Shown here piece by piece: positions 27,587 through 35,912 of a stretch of DNA of 64,000 nucleotides. The notes below the pieces were generated by a model. It was not told the DNA's origin. It saw only the letters and a list, made by a program, of their open reading frames with translations, and ran no database searches. The stretch comes from Oscillospiraceae bacterium. GTDB lineage: Bacteria; Bacillota; Clostridia; Oscillospirales; Oscillospiraceae. The stretch lies in assembly GCA_009781515.1 (NCBI GenBank), contig WQXY01000007.1, positions 1 to 64,000 on the forward strand, given 5' to 3'. Within the stretch, counting starts at the first letter, position 1, and each line of letters opens with the position of its first letter. The position numbers were made by a program, and so were the translations under genes.

Positions 27587-28646
27587 GTGATGTTAAACTC
27601 TCTTTCAAAAATTCTATCATAGCTTTTCCCATAAGAGGAGGTACCGCATTTCCAATTTGTTTTTGAACAGAACGGCGGTTTCCAACAAAGTTATAATCCT
27701 TTGGAAAAGATTGTATTGCTGCTATCTCAGGAGTTCTAAGACGGCGGTTTGTCCAATGAAAAGGACCCACCCACGGACCAGGTTGTGCCATTATGGTCCA
27801 AGAAGGCTCAGTTGGAGAGAGTTTTAATAGAAAACTCCAAAAACGTTTATCGGCTACAAACTTTGGGTTTTCATAACCTGCCCAAGCAGTTAAGGCCTTA
27901 TAATTCATACCGGGAGGCACTTGACATAAATCATCGTGATATGTACCACCAAGCGTTACTTCATAAGCTTCGGCATACTCATTTCCTTCGTAACCTGCAA
28001 TAACATCACCTGCATTTACATATGGGTTTAACCCTGTTTTATCAACCTCGTTTTTAGCACAGTGTGTTTTTATAGGAGCATCACTCTTAAAAGTGCCTTT
28101 AGTTCCAATAATGAAAATTCTCTTGCGTCGTTGAGAAACTCCGTATTCTAGTGCGTTAGCACGTATAACTTTGTATGAATAAGCAGAGGATTCAATTATT
28201 TTTAAAAAGTTTTCTATAATACTTTTATTTGTAGGGTGAAGTAAGCTTTCTACATTTTCAAAAACGAAACCATCAGGTTGGACATCAGTCACAACTCGGA
28301 GATATTCATCAACTAATGCTGCTCGCGGATCGTTTATTCCCTGCCGTGTATCATTTCCTACCCAATAACCCGCTTTAGAGAATGGTTGACATGGAGCCCC
28401 ACCTATAACAATAACTTTATCTGCTTTATTTTTTAAAGTGATATCCTTAAGGTGCGAACTCTTGATGTCGCGCAAATCGCCTTGAATTATTTCAGTGTTT
28501 CTAAAAATATCGTTTTTGTGAAGTGTTTGAATACAATCGCTATCAAAATCTGTACTAACAGCAACCGGGATACCTGCCATCATGCTTGCTATATCTAATC
28601 CTCCTGCACCTGAAAACAAGCTTATTGCCATTATTTCTTTATTCAT
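27576..28646 (-). CDS. DNA (cytosine-5) methyltransferase 2
   Basis: LFSGAGGLDIASMMAG; GGAPCQPFSK; FENVESLL; QIGNAVPPLM; start moved to MNKEIMAIS. Confidence 0.93.
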   Translation of the reverse strand: MNKEIMAISLFSGAGGLDIASMMAGIPVAVSTDFDSDCIQTLHKNDIFRNTEIIQGDLRDIKSSHLKDITLKNKADKVIVIGGAPCQPFSKAGYWVGNDTRQGINDPRAALVDEYLRVVTDVQPDGFVFENVESLLHPTNKSIIENFLKIIESSAYSYKVIRANALEYGVSQRRKRIFIIGTKGTFKSDAPIKTHCAKNEVDKTGLNPYVNAGDVIAGYEGNEYAEAYEVTLGGTYHDDLCQVPPGMNYKALTAWAGYENPKFVADKRFWSFLLKLSPTEPSWTIMAQPGPWVGPFHWTNRRLRTPEIAAIQSFPKDYNFVGNRRSVQKQIGNAVPPLMGKAMIEFLKESLTSHAS

Positions 28647-28647
28647 T

Positions 28648-28866
28648 TTACTTCTGCTCCTTATTATCACCGACGTATTCAACGATGTCACCAATATCGC
28701 ATTGAAGAGCATCGCAAATTTTTGTTAACGTATCCATTGATATTTGTTCGTTTTTGCTTAGTTTTGCAATAGCATTTGTGCTAATCTGCGCAGCTTTTCT
28801 AAGCTGGGTTTTGTTCATGTCTTTATCAATCATCATTTTCCAAAGTTTGTTATAACGTACTGCCAT
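28648..28866 (-). CDS. Small XRE HTH regulator, C-protein-like
   Basis: MAVRYNKLWKMMIDKDMNKTQLRKAAQISTNAIAKLSKNEQISMDTLTKICDALQCDIGDIVEYV; just upstream of the MTase gene. Confidence 0.82.
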   Translation of the reverse strand: MAVRYNKLWKMMIDKDMNKTQLRKAAQISTNAIAKLSKNEQISMDTLTKICDALQCDIGDIVEYVGDNKEQK

Positions 28867-28918
28867 AATAACCTCATTTCTGCAAGTAGTTATTATTGTT
28901 AGCTTAAATATAGTAGGC

Positions 28919-28947
28919 AGTATATCAAATGATGCACGATAAGTCAA
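28919..28947 (-). promoter_or_regulatory. Promoter of the C-like regulator/RM operon
   Basis: Minus strand TTGACT-17 bp-TATACT. Confidence 0.6.
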
Positions 28948-28952
28948 GCTAA

Positions 28953-28970
28953 TGTTGATATATATCAACA
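28953..28970. promoter_or_regulatory. 18-bp perfect palindrome, candidate operator (C-box)
   Basis: TGTTGATATATATCAACA, just upstream of the -35 element; half site TATATCAA recurs at 28921-28928. Confidence 0.55.
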
Positions 28971-29112
28971 ATATGTGGAAGTATTATGTTATTATTTATT
29001 GTTGTTTTCCTCCTTCCTCATGCCTCTATTTTTTCATACTATGTGTCCTTTATACAGGACTACAAAAATGAAATTTTTATTTTCTCGAAACCATTTATTC
29101 CACGTTCCTCTT

Positions 29113-29230
29113 GACAATGAGCCTCTGCGGTTATGGCTCGGGAGCATAAACGGGAGCACCACGCCCTGACGGGCGAGGATGCTCCTGCCGTCGCAAGGCT
29201 ACCATAACCGCTAACTCATTGTAAAGAGGC
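29113..29230. other. ~115-nt structured inverted-repeat segment (unknown function)
   Basis: CAATGAG(29115-29121)/CTCATTG and GCGGTTATGG(29127-29136)/CCATAACCGC(29202-29211) flanking an internal GCCCTGACGGGC hairpin. Confidence 0.5.
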
Positions 29231-29274
29231 TTTCGCGGCATAAACGGTTTCTACCTCTGTGGAAACCGCAAGCC

Positions 29275-30561
29275 TCATCGAGTATAATCCCGATTGCGTT
29301 CTTTTCTTGCTGCAAGTTGCAGTTCCCGAGCAGAATACTCGCACGAGATTGCTGTATCAATCAATTCGTTAACACGATCATCACCTAAAACACTACGAAC
29401 TCGCTTGTGGTCACATTCGACATTTTTCAAGCGACTATTATCCGATACTAATACGTCAATCCTTTTAGTAAAACTTTGCAATTTATCATTTGCCCGGTTG
29501 AGTGCAGATTGTAATTCTCTTGTTTTTTCGAAATATTGCAACAGCACTCTCCGTATGACATCCTTTAAATTCTTGAAAACAGGAAAAACGATATTATCTC
29601 GATATGATTTTGCGGACATTAACGGCTTAGGTTCCGGTAAATCATAATCGGCGCTGTCATAATGACTTGCGTTTTTAGCGATAAATTTCTCTCTGTCTTT
29701 GAGGGATTTGAATTTTTTCTCTTCATTAGCAACTTTATTCAAAAAACCACTTAACTCATCTTGAGCATTGTCTTTCTTTTGTATAAGTGATGAAACTTCA
29801 ACCTGCTTATCAGCAATGTCGCTATCAAGCGTAGTAACCTTGCTTTTCTTGTCGTTTATAACCGCATCGAGTTCAACGACTTCACCTGCCCGCTGTTCTT
29901 TTTTATAATCTAAAACACTCAAATGTTCGTGATGTGTACCAAGTTGCTCCCATTCAATCCCGTGACGCTCCATAACCAAAGCGAGTTGCTCTTTCTCCGA
30001 TTTCACCCATTGATTCCATTCTGTATCACTACGAGTGCCACCGGTGAAACCTTGTGCAGCTAAAGCCTGTTTTAAGGAAACCCGAGTATCAAGACCGCGT
30101 TTACTGCCGGTAGTAAATGGAACAAAATCAATATGTAAGTGTGGTGTCGCTTCATCCATATGTAGATGAGCAGAAAAAACGCGTATATTTGGATTCCGGT
30201 TTTCAAAATCTTTCATATATTCGTCCAAGATTTTTGCTGATAGTTTTCCGTTATCACCGGCAGCAGTCATATTATCTTTATTGCCTATCTGTAATATAAC
30301 CTCGTGAAATAATTTCTCTTGTTTGCTTGAACGAATTTTTTCATAGTAGTCAAAAATGTAACGATCGCTGCGAGTTTGCTTTTCGTTATATCGAATCACC
30401 GCATCAATAAAAAGTTCATTATAAACATCCTTGATTGATTCATTTCGGTATTCAATATTGTATTGTGATCTGTCTTTATCTATATTGCTTGCGATAAACT
30501 TTCTGCTGTTATGATTGACAGAACCTTTACCGAGCATGACGCTTATTGTACGTTTCAACAT
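29275..30561 (-). CDS. MobV/Pre-type plasmid recombination enzyme (relaxase)
   Basis: HLHMDEATPHLHIDFVPF metal-binding motif; N-terminal nicking domain; coiled-coil C-terminus. Confidence 0.88.
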   Translation of the reverse strand: MLKRTISVMLGKGSVNHNSRKFIASNIDKDRSQYNIEYRNESIKDVYNELFIDAVIRYNEKQTRSDRYIFDYYEKIRSSKQEKLFHEVILQIGNKDNMTAAGDNGKLSAKILDEYMKDFENRNPNIRVFSAHLHMDEATPHLHIDFVPFTTGSKRGLDTRVSLKQALAAQGFTGGTRSDTEWNQWVKSEKEQLALVMERHGIEWEQLGTHHEHLSVLDYKKEQRAGEVVELDAVINDKKSKVTTLDSDIADKQVEVSSLIQKKDNAQDELSGFLNKVANEEKKFKSLKDREKFIAKNASHYDSADYDLPEPKPLMSAKSYRDNIVFPVFKNLKDVIRRVLLQYFEKTRELQSALNRANDKLQSFTKRIDVLVSDNSRLKNVECDHKRVRSVLGDDRVNELIDTAISCEYSARELQLAARKERNRDYTR

Positions 30562-30575
30562 AAAAACCTCCCGGA

Positions 30576-30690
30576 TAAACTATTCCGGCGTGAGCCGGGG
30601 TTTTGTTACTTTTGTCAAAAGTAACGCAAAAGCACTTTTGACACTCCGTATCAAAAGCGCTGACTGACCTACGGTCAGTTTGCGCCCTGC
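30576..30690. other. Candidate oriT: cluster of inverted repeats between mobV and mobC
   Basis: GTTACTTTTGTCAAAAGTAAC (30605-30625), AGCACTTTTGA..TCAAAAGCGCT (30631-30661), TGACC-TAC-GGTCA (30665-30677). Confidence 0.5.
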
Positions 30691-30694
30691 GGGG

Positions 30695-31054
30695 CTACTG
30701 CGGCATACTGCCGCCTACAAGTGCATCCGTACTGCATTCATCCTTCAACCCATTCATTGTTGTTGCAATAAGCCGGATAGTGTGAAGCAACTCATCACCA
30801 AAAGTATCGCTGGACGAAATTCTCTGCAGTTCTTCAAGAATAACAGCCATCTGATTGCGTAATGCTTTATGCACTCTCGGATTTCCAACAACAACTATAT
30901 CCCTGTTTTGCAATCTGCTAATAATATAGTCTTGCTTTGATAATCCCGATAAAGATACTGCAGTTTCCAACTCCGCATCTTCTTCCGGTGACATCCGAAA
31001 TGAAACAATTTTATTTCTCCAACGTCCTTTTTTATCACAAACTTTTGCCGACAT
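30695..31054 (-). CDS. MobC-like mobilization accessory protein (RHH)
   Basis: KIVSFRMSPEEDAELETAVSLSGLSKQDYIISRL. Confidence 0.75.
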   Translation of the reverse strand: MSAKVCDKKGRWRNKIVSFRMSPEEDAELETAVSLSGLSKQDYIISRLQNRDIVVVGNPRVHKALRNQMAVILEELQRISSSDTFGDELLHTIRLIATTMNGLKDECSTDALVGGSMPQ

Positions 31055-31055
31055 A

Positions 31056-32135
31056 TTAAAACACCTCCTTGCGTTCGATATTTAGTTTATCTGCAATCTC
31101 AACTTGTTTTGAAGGAAATAAATGGGCGTAGCGATAAGTAATATCTATGCTTTCGTGCCCGACACGATCTGCGATAGCTACTGCAGAAAATCCCATATCA
31201 ATTAGAAGTGAAACATGGGAATGGCGAATATCGTGAACTCTGATACGCTTAACACCGGTTTCTTTTGCACCCCTATCCATTTCGTTATGAAGATAGTACT
31301 TTGTTACAGGAAACATACGTTCATTTTTGTCGCAATTATATTGTAAACATAAATACTCTTTAATTTCTTGATTAAGAAAATCCGGCATTGAGATTGTCCT
31401 GATGCTTTTTGTTGTCTTTGGTTCCGTGATTACATCATTTTGATGAAGTCTTTGAAATGTTTTGTTTATGGACACTGAACCTTTTTCAAAGTCAAAATCT
31501 GCAGGAGTGAGAGCAAGTAACTCTCCGGAACGAATGCCGGTCCAATACAACATTTCAAATGCATAGTATGAAAGTGGTTTATCCATCATCGCATCAATGA
31601 ATTGTAAATATTCATCTTTTGTCCAAAAACACATCTCTTTAGTCTCCTTCTTCCCAATGCTCCCGGCTTTAGTAACCGGATTTTCGCTGAGGTTATAAAA
31701 ACGGACAGCGTGATTGAAAATTGCATTTATTTGATTGTGTATAGTTTTAATATATGTTTGAGAAAACTTTTTCCCGTCCTTGCTCTGAGAGTTTATGATT
31801 TCGTTTTGCCATTGAATTATGTCGCTAACGCTAATATCATTCATGCGCTTACTACCAAAGTAAGGTAGCAATTTGGTGCGTATAAGGTGGGTTTTTGTCT
31901 CCCAAGTGACCTGCTTTAATCTCGGTTTCATATTTGTGCTATACACATCAACGAATGCTTTAAATGTCATATCTAAGTCACTGTGAAGTTTATTTAATTG
32001 TTCCCGCTCCCATTCCAGCGCTTCCCGTTTGGTCGAAAAACCTCGCTTACTACTCTGCTTCCGTGCTCCTGTCCAATCGGTGTGTCTATATATGACACGC
32101 CATGTGTTTGTAGATTTCTCTTTGTATGCTGCCAT
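31056..32135 (-). CDS. int: Tyrosine site-specific integrase
   Basis: WTGIRSGELLALTPADFDF; HDIRHSHVSLLIDMGFS; VGHESIDITYRYAHL. Confidence 0.94.
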   Translation of the reverse strand: MAAYKEKSTNTWRVIYRHTDWTGARKQSSKRGFSTKREALEWEREQLNKLHSDLDMTFKAFVDVYSTNMKPRLKQVTWETKTHLIRTKLLPYFGSKRMNDISVSDIIQWQNEIINSQSKDGKKFSQTYIKTIHNQINAIFNHAVRFYNLSENPVTKAGSIGKKETKEMCFWTKDEYLQFIDAMMDKPLSYYAFEMLYWTGIRSGELLALTPADFDFEKGSVSINKTFQRLHQNDVITEPKTTKSIRTISMPDFLNQEIKEYLCLQYNCDKNERMFPVTKYYLHNEMDRGAKETGVKRIRVHDIRHSHVSLLIDMGFSAVAIADRVGHESIDITYRYAHLFPSKQVEIADKLNIERKEVF

Positions 32136-32139
32136 TTTG

Positions 32140-32328
32140 TCACATCCTTTCTTTTTCTCCGTAACAAAGTTTTTCTGCGAAATACTTCCTGTTGAGTCTG
32201 CCGGCGATAGTGATGTAACCCAGCTCTTTTAATTCATTGTTGAGTTTTTGAACTATCTTATATGCATAAGACTTTGACACTCCAAGTTCTGTGGCTACAT
32301 CACTTACTCGCATAAATGTGGTGTTCAT
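32140..32328 (-). CDS. Excisionase/AlpA-like HTH protein
   Basis: MRVSDVATELGVSKSYAYKIVQKLNNELKELGYITIAGRLNRKYFAEKL; adjacent to int. Confidence 0.72.
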   Translation of the reverse strand: MNTTFMRVSDVATELGVSKSYAYKIVQKLNNELKELGYITIAGRLNRKYFAEKLCYGEKERM

Positions 32329-32433
32329 GGTATTCCTCCCTTCTTCTGACACTAAACAAATAAGTTAAAGTTATTATATTAAACATTATCGTTTAAGTCA
32401 AGAGAAACTTTAGCATATTTGTTTAATAAATTG

Positions 32434-32463
32434 TTGACGTATCTTAAACATATATGTTATACT
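32434..32463 (+). promoter_or_regulatory. Promoter of the element's XRE regulator with embedded palindromic operator
   Basis: TTGACG-18 bp-TATACT; AACATATATGTT palindrome 32447-32458 in the spacer. Confidence 0.55.
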
Positions 32464-32504
32464 GGCTTTACTTGAAGAAAATTCATTAACAGGGGGATTG
32501 TTAT

Positions 32505-32999
32505 ATGGCAATAGGAGAGAGAATTCGGCACTTTCGGGTATTACGAGGGATGACACAAAAATGGCTTGGTGGAGCAGTCGGCTTTCCCGAAAGGTCTGCA
32601 GATATTCGTATGGCACAGTATGAATCCGGAACAAGAACACCAAAGGAAAATCTTGTTGATCACTTAGCAGGCATATTTAATGTTGACCCACGAGCGCTGA
32701 CAGTTCCCGATATAGATAACTACATAGGATTGATACACACTCTCTTTGCAATTGAAGATGTTTACGGCTTGACAATAAGTACAGCAGAAGGAAAGCCATG
32801 TTTAGTACTTGACAAAGAAAGAAAAACAGATATGTCTTTACTTAATATAATCTCCGAGTGGAAGGAAGAAGCTGTAAAACTAAAAAACGGTGAAATAACA
32901 AAAGAGGATTACGACAACTGGCGATATACATATCCGAAAGCTAATATCGACCGCACAAAAGAATCTTTAAATAAACGAAGAAAGAGTAAAGAAACATAA
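32505..32999 (+). CDS. XRE-family regulator (element control)
   Basis: GERIRHFRVLRGMTQKWLGGAVGFPERSADIRMAQYESGTRTPKENLVDHLAGIFNVDP. Confidence 0.82.
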   Translation: MAIGERIRHFRVLRGMTQKWLGGAVGFPERSADIRMAQYESGTRTPKENLVDHLAGIFNVDPRALTVPDIDNYIGLIHTLFAIEDVYGLTISTAEGKPCLVLDKERKTDMSLLNIISEWKEEAVKLKNGEITKEDYDNWRYTYPKANIDRTKESLNKRRKSKET

Positions 33000-33017
33000 A
33001 ATGATATAACACAAAAA

Positions 33018-33050
33018 CGAGCTAACCGACTTCAAAAATCAGTTAGCTCG
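33018..33050 (+). terminator. Hairpin downstream of XRE regulator
   Basis: CGAGCTAAC..GTTAGCTCG. Confidence 0.5.
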
Positions 33051-33102
33051 CTGTCTCACTCACAAGACACTATAAATATCAGATTACACAATTCCGGAAA
33101 AA

Positions 33103-33120
33103 TGTTGCCAAAATGTTGCC
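33103..33120. repeat. Subterminal repeat TGTTGCCAAAATGTTGCC (right)
   Basis: 17/18 match to 22774-22791. Confidence 0.6.
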
Positions 33121-33180
33121 ATTCAATCAGAGGTTAAGCCAAAAACCTTGTGATACCAGCGGGAAAGAGAACGCCACCCA

Positions 33181-33198
33181 CTACTCCCACTCTATCGT
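33181..33198. repeat. Right attachment site, 3' end of intact guaA
   Basis: CTACTCCCACTCTATCGT = TIEWE* on minus strand. Confidence 0.85.
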
Positions 33199-34161
33199 CG
33201 CGGGGGGTTTGCTCGTTATGTCATAAACCACGCGCGACACGCTCGGCACTTCGCCCGTTATCCGCTCAGACATTTTCCCGAGCAACTCGTGCGGGATAGG
33301 AACATACTTGGCAGTCATAAAATCAACCGATGTTACAGCACGCAGAGCGACAGTGTAACCATATGAACGCACACCGTCAAAAACGCCGACAGTACGCAAA
33401 TCAGTCAAAACAGCAAAATATTGACTTGCACCTATATCGGAAGCCTCAAGCTCCGTGCGGAAAATCGCGTCAGCTTCCCTCAAAATATCAAGCTTTTCGC
33501 GTGTTATCTCACCAATGCAGCGAACAGCAAGCCCCGGACCGGGGAAAGGCTGTCTGTTAACAAGTGCGGCAGGCAGACCAAGCTGCAGCCCGAGCGCGCG
33601 GACATCAGCCTTGCAAAGTGCGCGAAGCGGCTCGACAAGCCCCTTAAATCCCATATCTTCGGGCAAGCCGCCGACATTATGGTGACTTTTAATGACCTTA
33701 AAGCCATTTCCGCCGGACTCCACAACATCGGGATATATTGTACCCTGAGCCAAAAATTCTATATCGCTTAGCTTTTTGGCTTCGCTTTCAAAAATACGGA
33801 CAAACTCCTGCCCGATAATCTTACGTTTTGCTTCCGGCTCGGTGACTCCTGAGAGCTCTTTAAGAAATCTATCGGCAGCATCAACAAAAATCAGATTTAA
33901 GTCATAGTCCTTAAAGGCTGCTTTGACCTCATCGCTTTCGCCCTTTCGCATAAGCCCTGTATCAACATAAATGCAGTGCAATTTGCCCGGGACAGCCTTA
34001 GCCAAAAGAGCGGCACACACAGAGGAGTCGACACCTCCCGAAAGTGCAAGAAGTACACTGCCGGAGCCGATTTGCTCTTTTATAACATCAATAACCTGTG
34101 CTTCAAAAACTGTTAAGTCAAGCACGCCGTCGCCTCTCAAAACATCATAAATATTACCCAC
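33181..34161 (-). CDS. guaA: GMP synthase ATP-PPase subunit (two-subunit type, lacks glutaminase domain)
   Basis: [19 protein letters not shown]-loop; [26 protein letters not shown]; ..[13 protein letters not shown] start with GGAGG RBS. Confidence 0.92.
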   Translation of the reverse strand: MGNIYDVLRGDGVLDLTVFEAQVIDVIKEQIGSGSVLLALSGGVDSSVCAALLAKAVPGKLHCIYVDTGLMRKGESDEVKAAFKDYDLNLIFVDAADRFLKELSGVTEPEAKRKIIGQEFVRIFESEAKKLSDIEFLAQGTIYPDVVESGGNGFKVIKSHHNVGGLPEDMGFKGLVEPLRALCKADVRALGLQLGLPAALVNRQPFPGPGLAVRCIGEITREKLDILREADAIFRTELEASDIGASQYFAVLTDLRTVGVFDGVRSYGYTVALRAVTSVDFMTAKYVPIPHELLGKMSERITGEVPSVSRVVYDITSKPPATIEWE

Positions 34162-34273
34162 TTTTTATCCTCCGTATTAATCATTAATTGCATTGTAACA
34201 AATTAAACGTAAAAAAAACAGTGAAAGAAAAAATGTATTTTTTACAAAACATAAAAAATACATAACAAAAATG

Positions 34274-34303
34274 TTGACCGCGGCATATTTGCTGTGCTAT
34301 AAT
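34274..34303 (+). promoter_or_regulatory. Promoter for rpmG-secE-nusG
   Basis: TTGACC-18 bp-TATAAT. Confidence 0.65.
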
Positions 34304-34353
34304 CCACGTTACCTGTCGGCAGACGGGTTCATTTTTCGAGGTGAGGTGCCACA

Positions 34354-34503
34354 ATGAGAGTTAAAGCAACGCTCAGATGCAATGAATGTAAACAGCGAAA
34401 CTACAATACAACAAAAAACAAGAAGAACACACCGGACAAGCTTGAAATGAACAAATATTGTAGATTTTGCCGTAAGCACACTGCACACAGTGAAACAAAA
34501 TAA
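34354..34503 (+). CDS. rpmG: 50S ribosomal protein L33
   Basis: [49 protein letters not shown]; not in ORF track. Confidence 0.95.
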   Translation: MRVKATLRCNECKQRNYNTTKNKKNTPDKLEMNKYCRFCRKHTAHSETK

Positions 34504-34520
34504 AAGCGAGGAGAGTAGAA

Positions 34521-34805
34521 ATGCCGGAAGATAATATTGAAAAGCTGGATACTCCCGACCAAAGCTTGGCAAAAACCCGCGGTGTGCCAACAAAACGCAA
34601 GGTAAAAGGTAGCAACCGTTTTGCACGTTGGTTTCGCGAAATGCGAAGCGAGCTTAAAAAGGTTGTTTGGCCTACGCCAAAGCAAATTGCAAACAATACC
34701 TTTGTTGCACTCACGGTTATGACCGCTTCGGCGATTGCAATATGGGCATTGGACTACGCAAGCAATCAAATATTCCAAGCATTGGTAACAGTATTTAAGA
34801 ACTAA
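34521..34805 (+). CDS. secE: Preprotein translocase subunit SecE
   Basis: FREMRSELKKVVWPTPKQIANNT; position before nusG. Confidence 0.93.
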   Translation: MPEDNIEKLDTPDQSLAKTRGVPTKRKVKGSNRFARWFREMRSELKKVVWPTPKQIANNTFVALTVMTASAIAIWALDYASNQIFQALVTVFKN

Positions 34806-34862
34806 TGAATGGAAAGCAATTTGAAAGGTAAATCTTTCAAATGTGGAAGGAATGATTAAATA

Positions 34863-35384
34863 GTGTCTGAAGAAGCAAGATGGTATGTTGTTCATACCTA
34901 CTCAGGTTACGAAAATGCTGTTGCCGCAACGATTGAAAAAGCAGCAGAAAACCGTAAAATGCAAGACCAAATCCTTGAGATAAAAATTCCGACTGAAACC
35001 ATAACGGAAATTCACGACTCTCAAACAAAAACCGTTGAACGCAAGACGTTCCCCGGCTATGTACTCATCAAAATGATGATGAACGACGTCAGCTGGCATC
35101 TTGTAAGAAATGTTCGCGGCGTGACAGGTTTTGTCGGCTCAGCAAATAAAGCAATCCCTCTTACAGAGGATGAAATATACAATCTCGGCATCGACCGCCA
35201 CGAAATTGTTGTCGGCTTTGAAGTCGGAAGCACTGTTAAAGTCGTTGACGGTCCGCTCGAAGGATTTCTCGGAACAGTTGAAGAAATTGAATTCGATAAA
35301 AGCAGGGTAAAAGTTATCGTATCAATGTTCGGACGTGAAACACCCGTAGATTTGGACTTCGACCAAATCGAACCAATCGAGTAA
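34863..35384 (+). CDS. nusG: Transcription antitermination protein NusG
   Basis: RWYVVHTYSGYENAV; FPGYVLIKM; VKVVDGPLEGF KOW. Confidence 0.95.
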   Translation: MSEEARWYVVHTYSGYENAVAATIEKAAENRKMQDQILEIKIPTETITEIHDSQTKTVERKTFPGYVLIKMMMNDVSWHLVRNVRGVTGFVGSANKAIPLTEDEIYNLGIDRHEIVVGFEVGSTVKVVDGPLEGFLGTVEEIEFDKSRVKVIVSMFGRETPVDLDFDQIEPIE

Positions 35385-35480
35385 AAGATGCAACAACATT
35401 GCATTTTTTATGTGGGAGGAGTGAAATTTATTAATCGCTCCGTTTTAATAACCACATCTATTTTTAGGAGGTGCACATAA

Positions 35481-35909
35481 GTGGCACAGAAAGTCATCGG
35501 AGAAATTAAACTCCAAATCCCCGCCGGAAAAGCGACACCGGCGCCACCCGTAGGGCCGGCTCTCGGTCAGCACGGTGTAAACATCGGTCAGTTTACAAAA
35601 GATTTTAACGACCGCACCAAAAACGACGAGGGTTTGATAATCCCCGTTGTAATCACTGTCTACGCAGACCGCAGTTTTTCGTTTATAACAAAAACACCGC
35701 CGGCGGCAGTTTTGCTCAAAAAAGCATGCAGCTTGGAAAAAGCTTCAGGCGAGCCGCACAGCAACAAAGTAGCAAAAATATCAAAAGAAGAACTCCGCAA
35801 GATAGCAGAAATCAAAATGCCCGACTTAAATGCAGCAGATGTCGACGCAGCCATGAGTATGGTTGCAGGAACTGCACGCAGCATGGGCATTACAGTAGCG
35901 GAGGACTAA
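35481..35909 (+). CDS. rplK: 50S ribosomal protein L11
   Basis: [26 protein letters not shown]. Confidence 0.97.
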   Translation: MAQKVIGEIKLQIPAGKATPAPPVGPALGQHGVNIGQFTKDFNDRTKNDEGLIIPVVITVYADRSFSFITKTPPAAVLLKKACSLEKASGEPHSNKVAKISKEELRKIAEIKMPDLNAADVDAAMSMVAGTARSMGITVAED

Positions 35910-35912
35910 GAT

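Larger units (their letters stand above)
22662..33198. mobile_element. Integrative mobilizable element inserted at the 3' end of guaA (~10.5 kb), carrying RM/defence cargo
   Basis: Direct repeat CTACTCCCACTC(G/T)AT(T/C)GT at both ends, each encoding TIEWE* in the guaA frame; int, xis-like, mobV, mobC in between. Confidence 0.85.

Noticed and set aside
33181-34161. guaA truncated by the integrated element
   Set aside because: Its 3' end is intact and the absent glutaminase domain would be at the 5' end, where a proper RBS and GTG start exist
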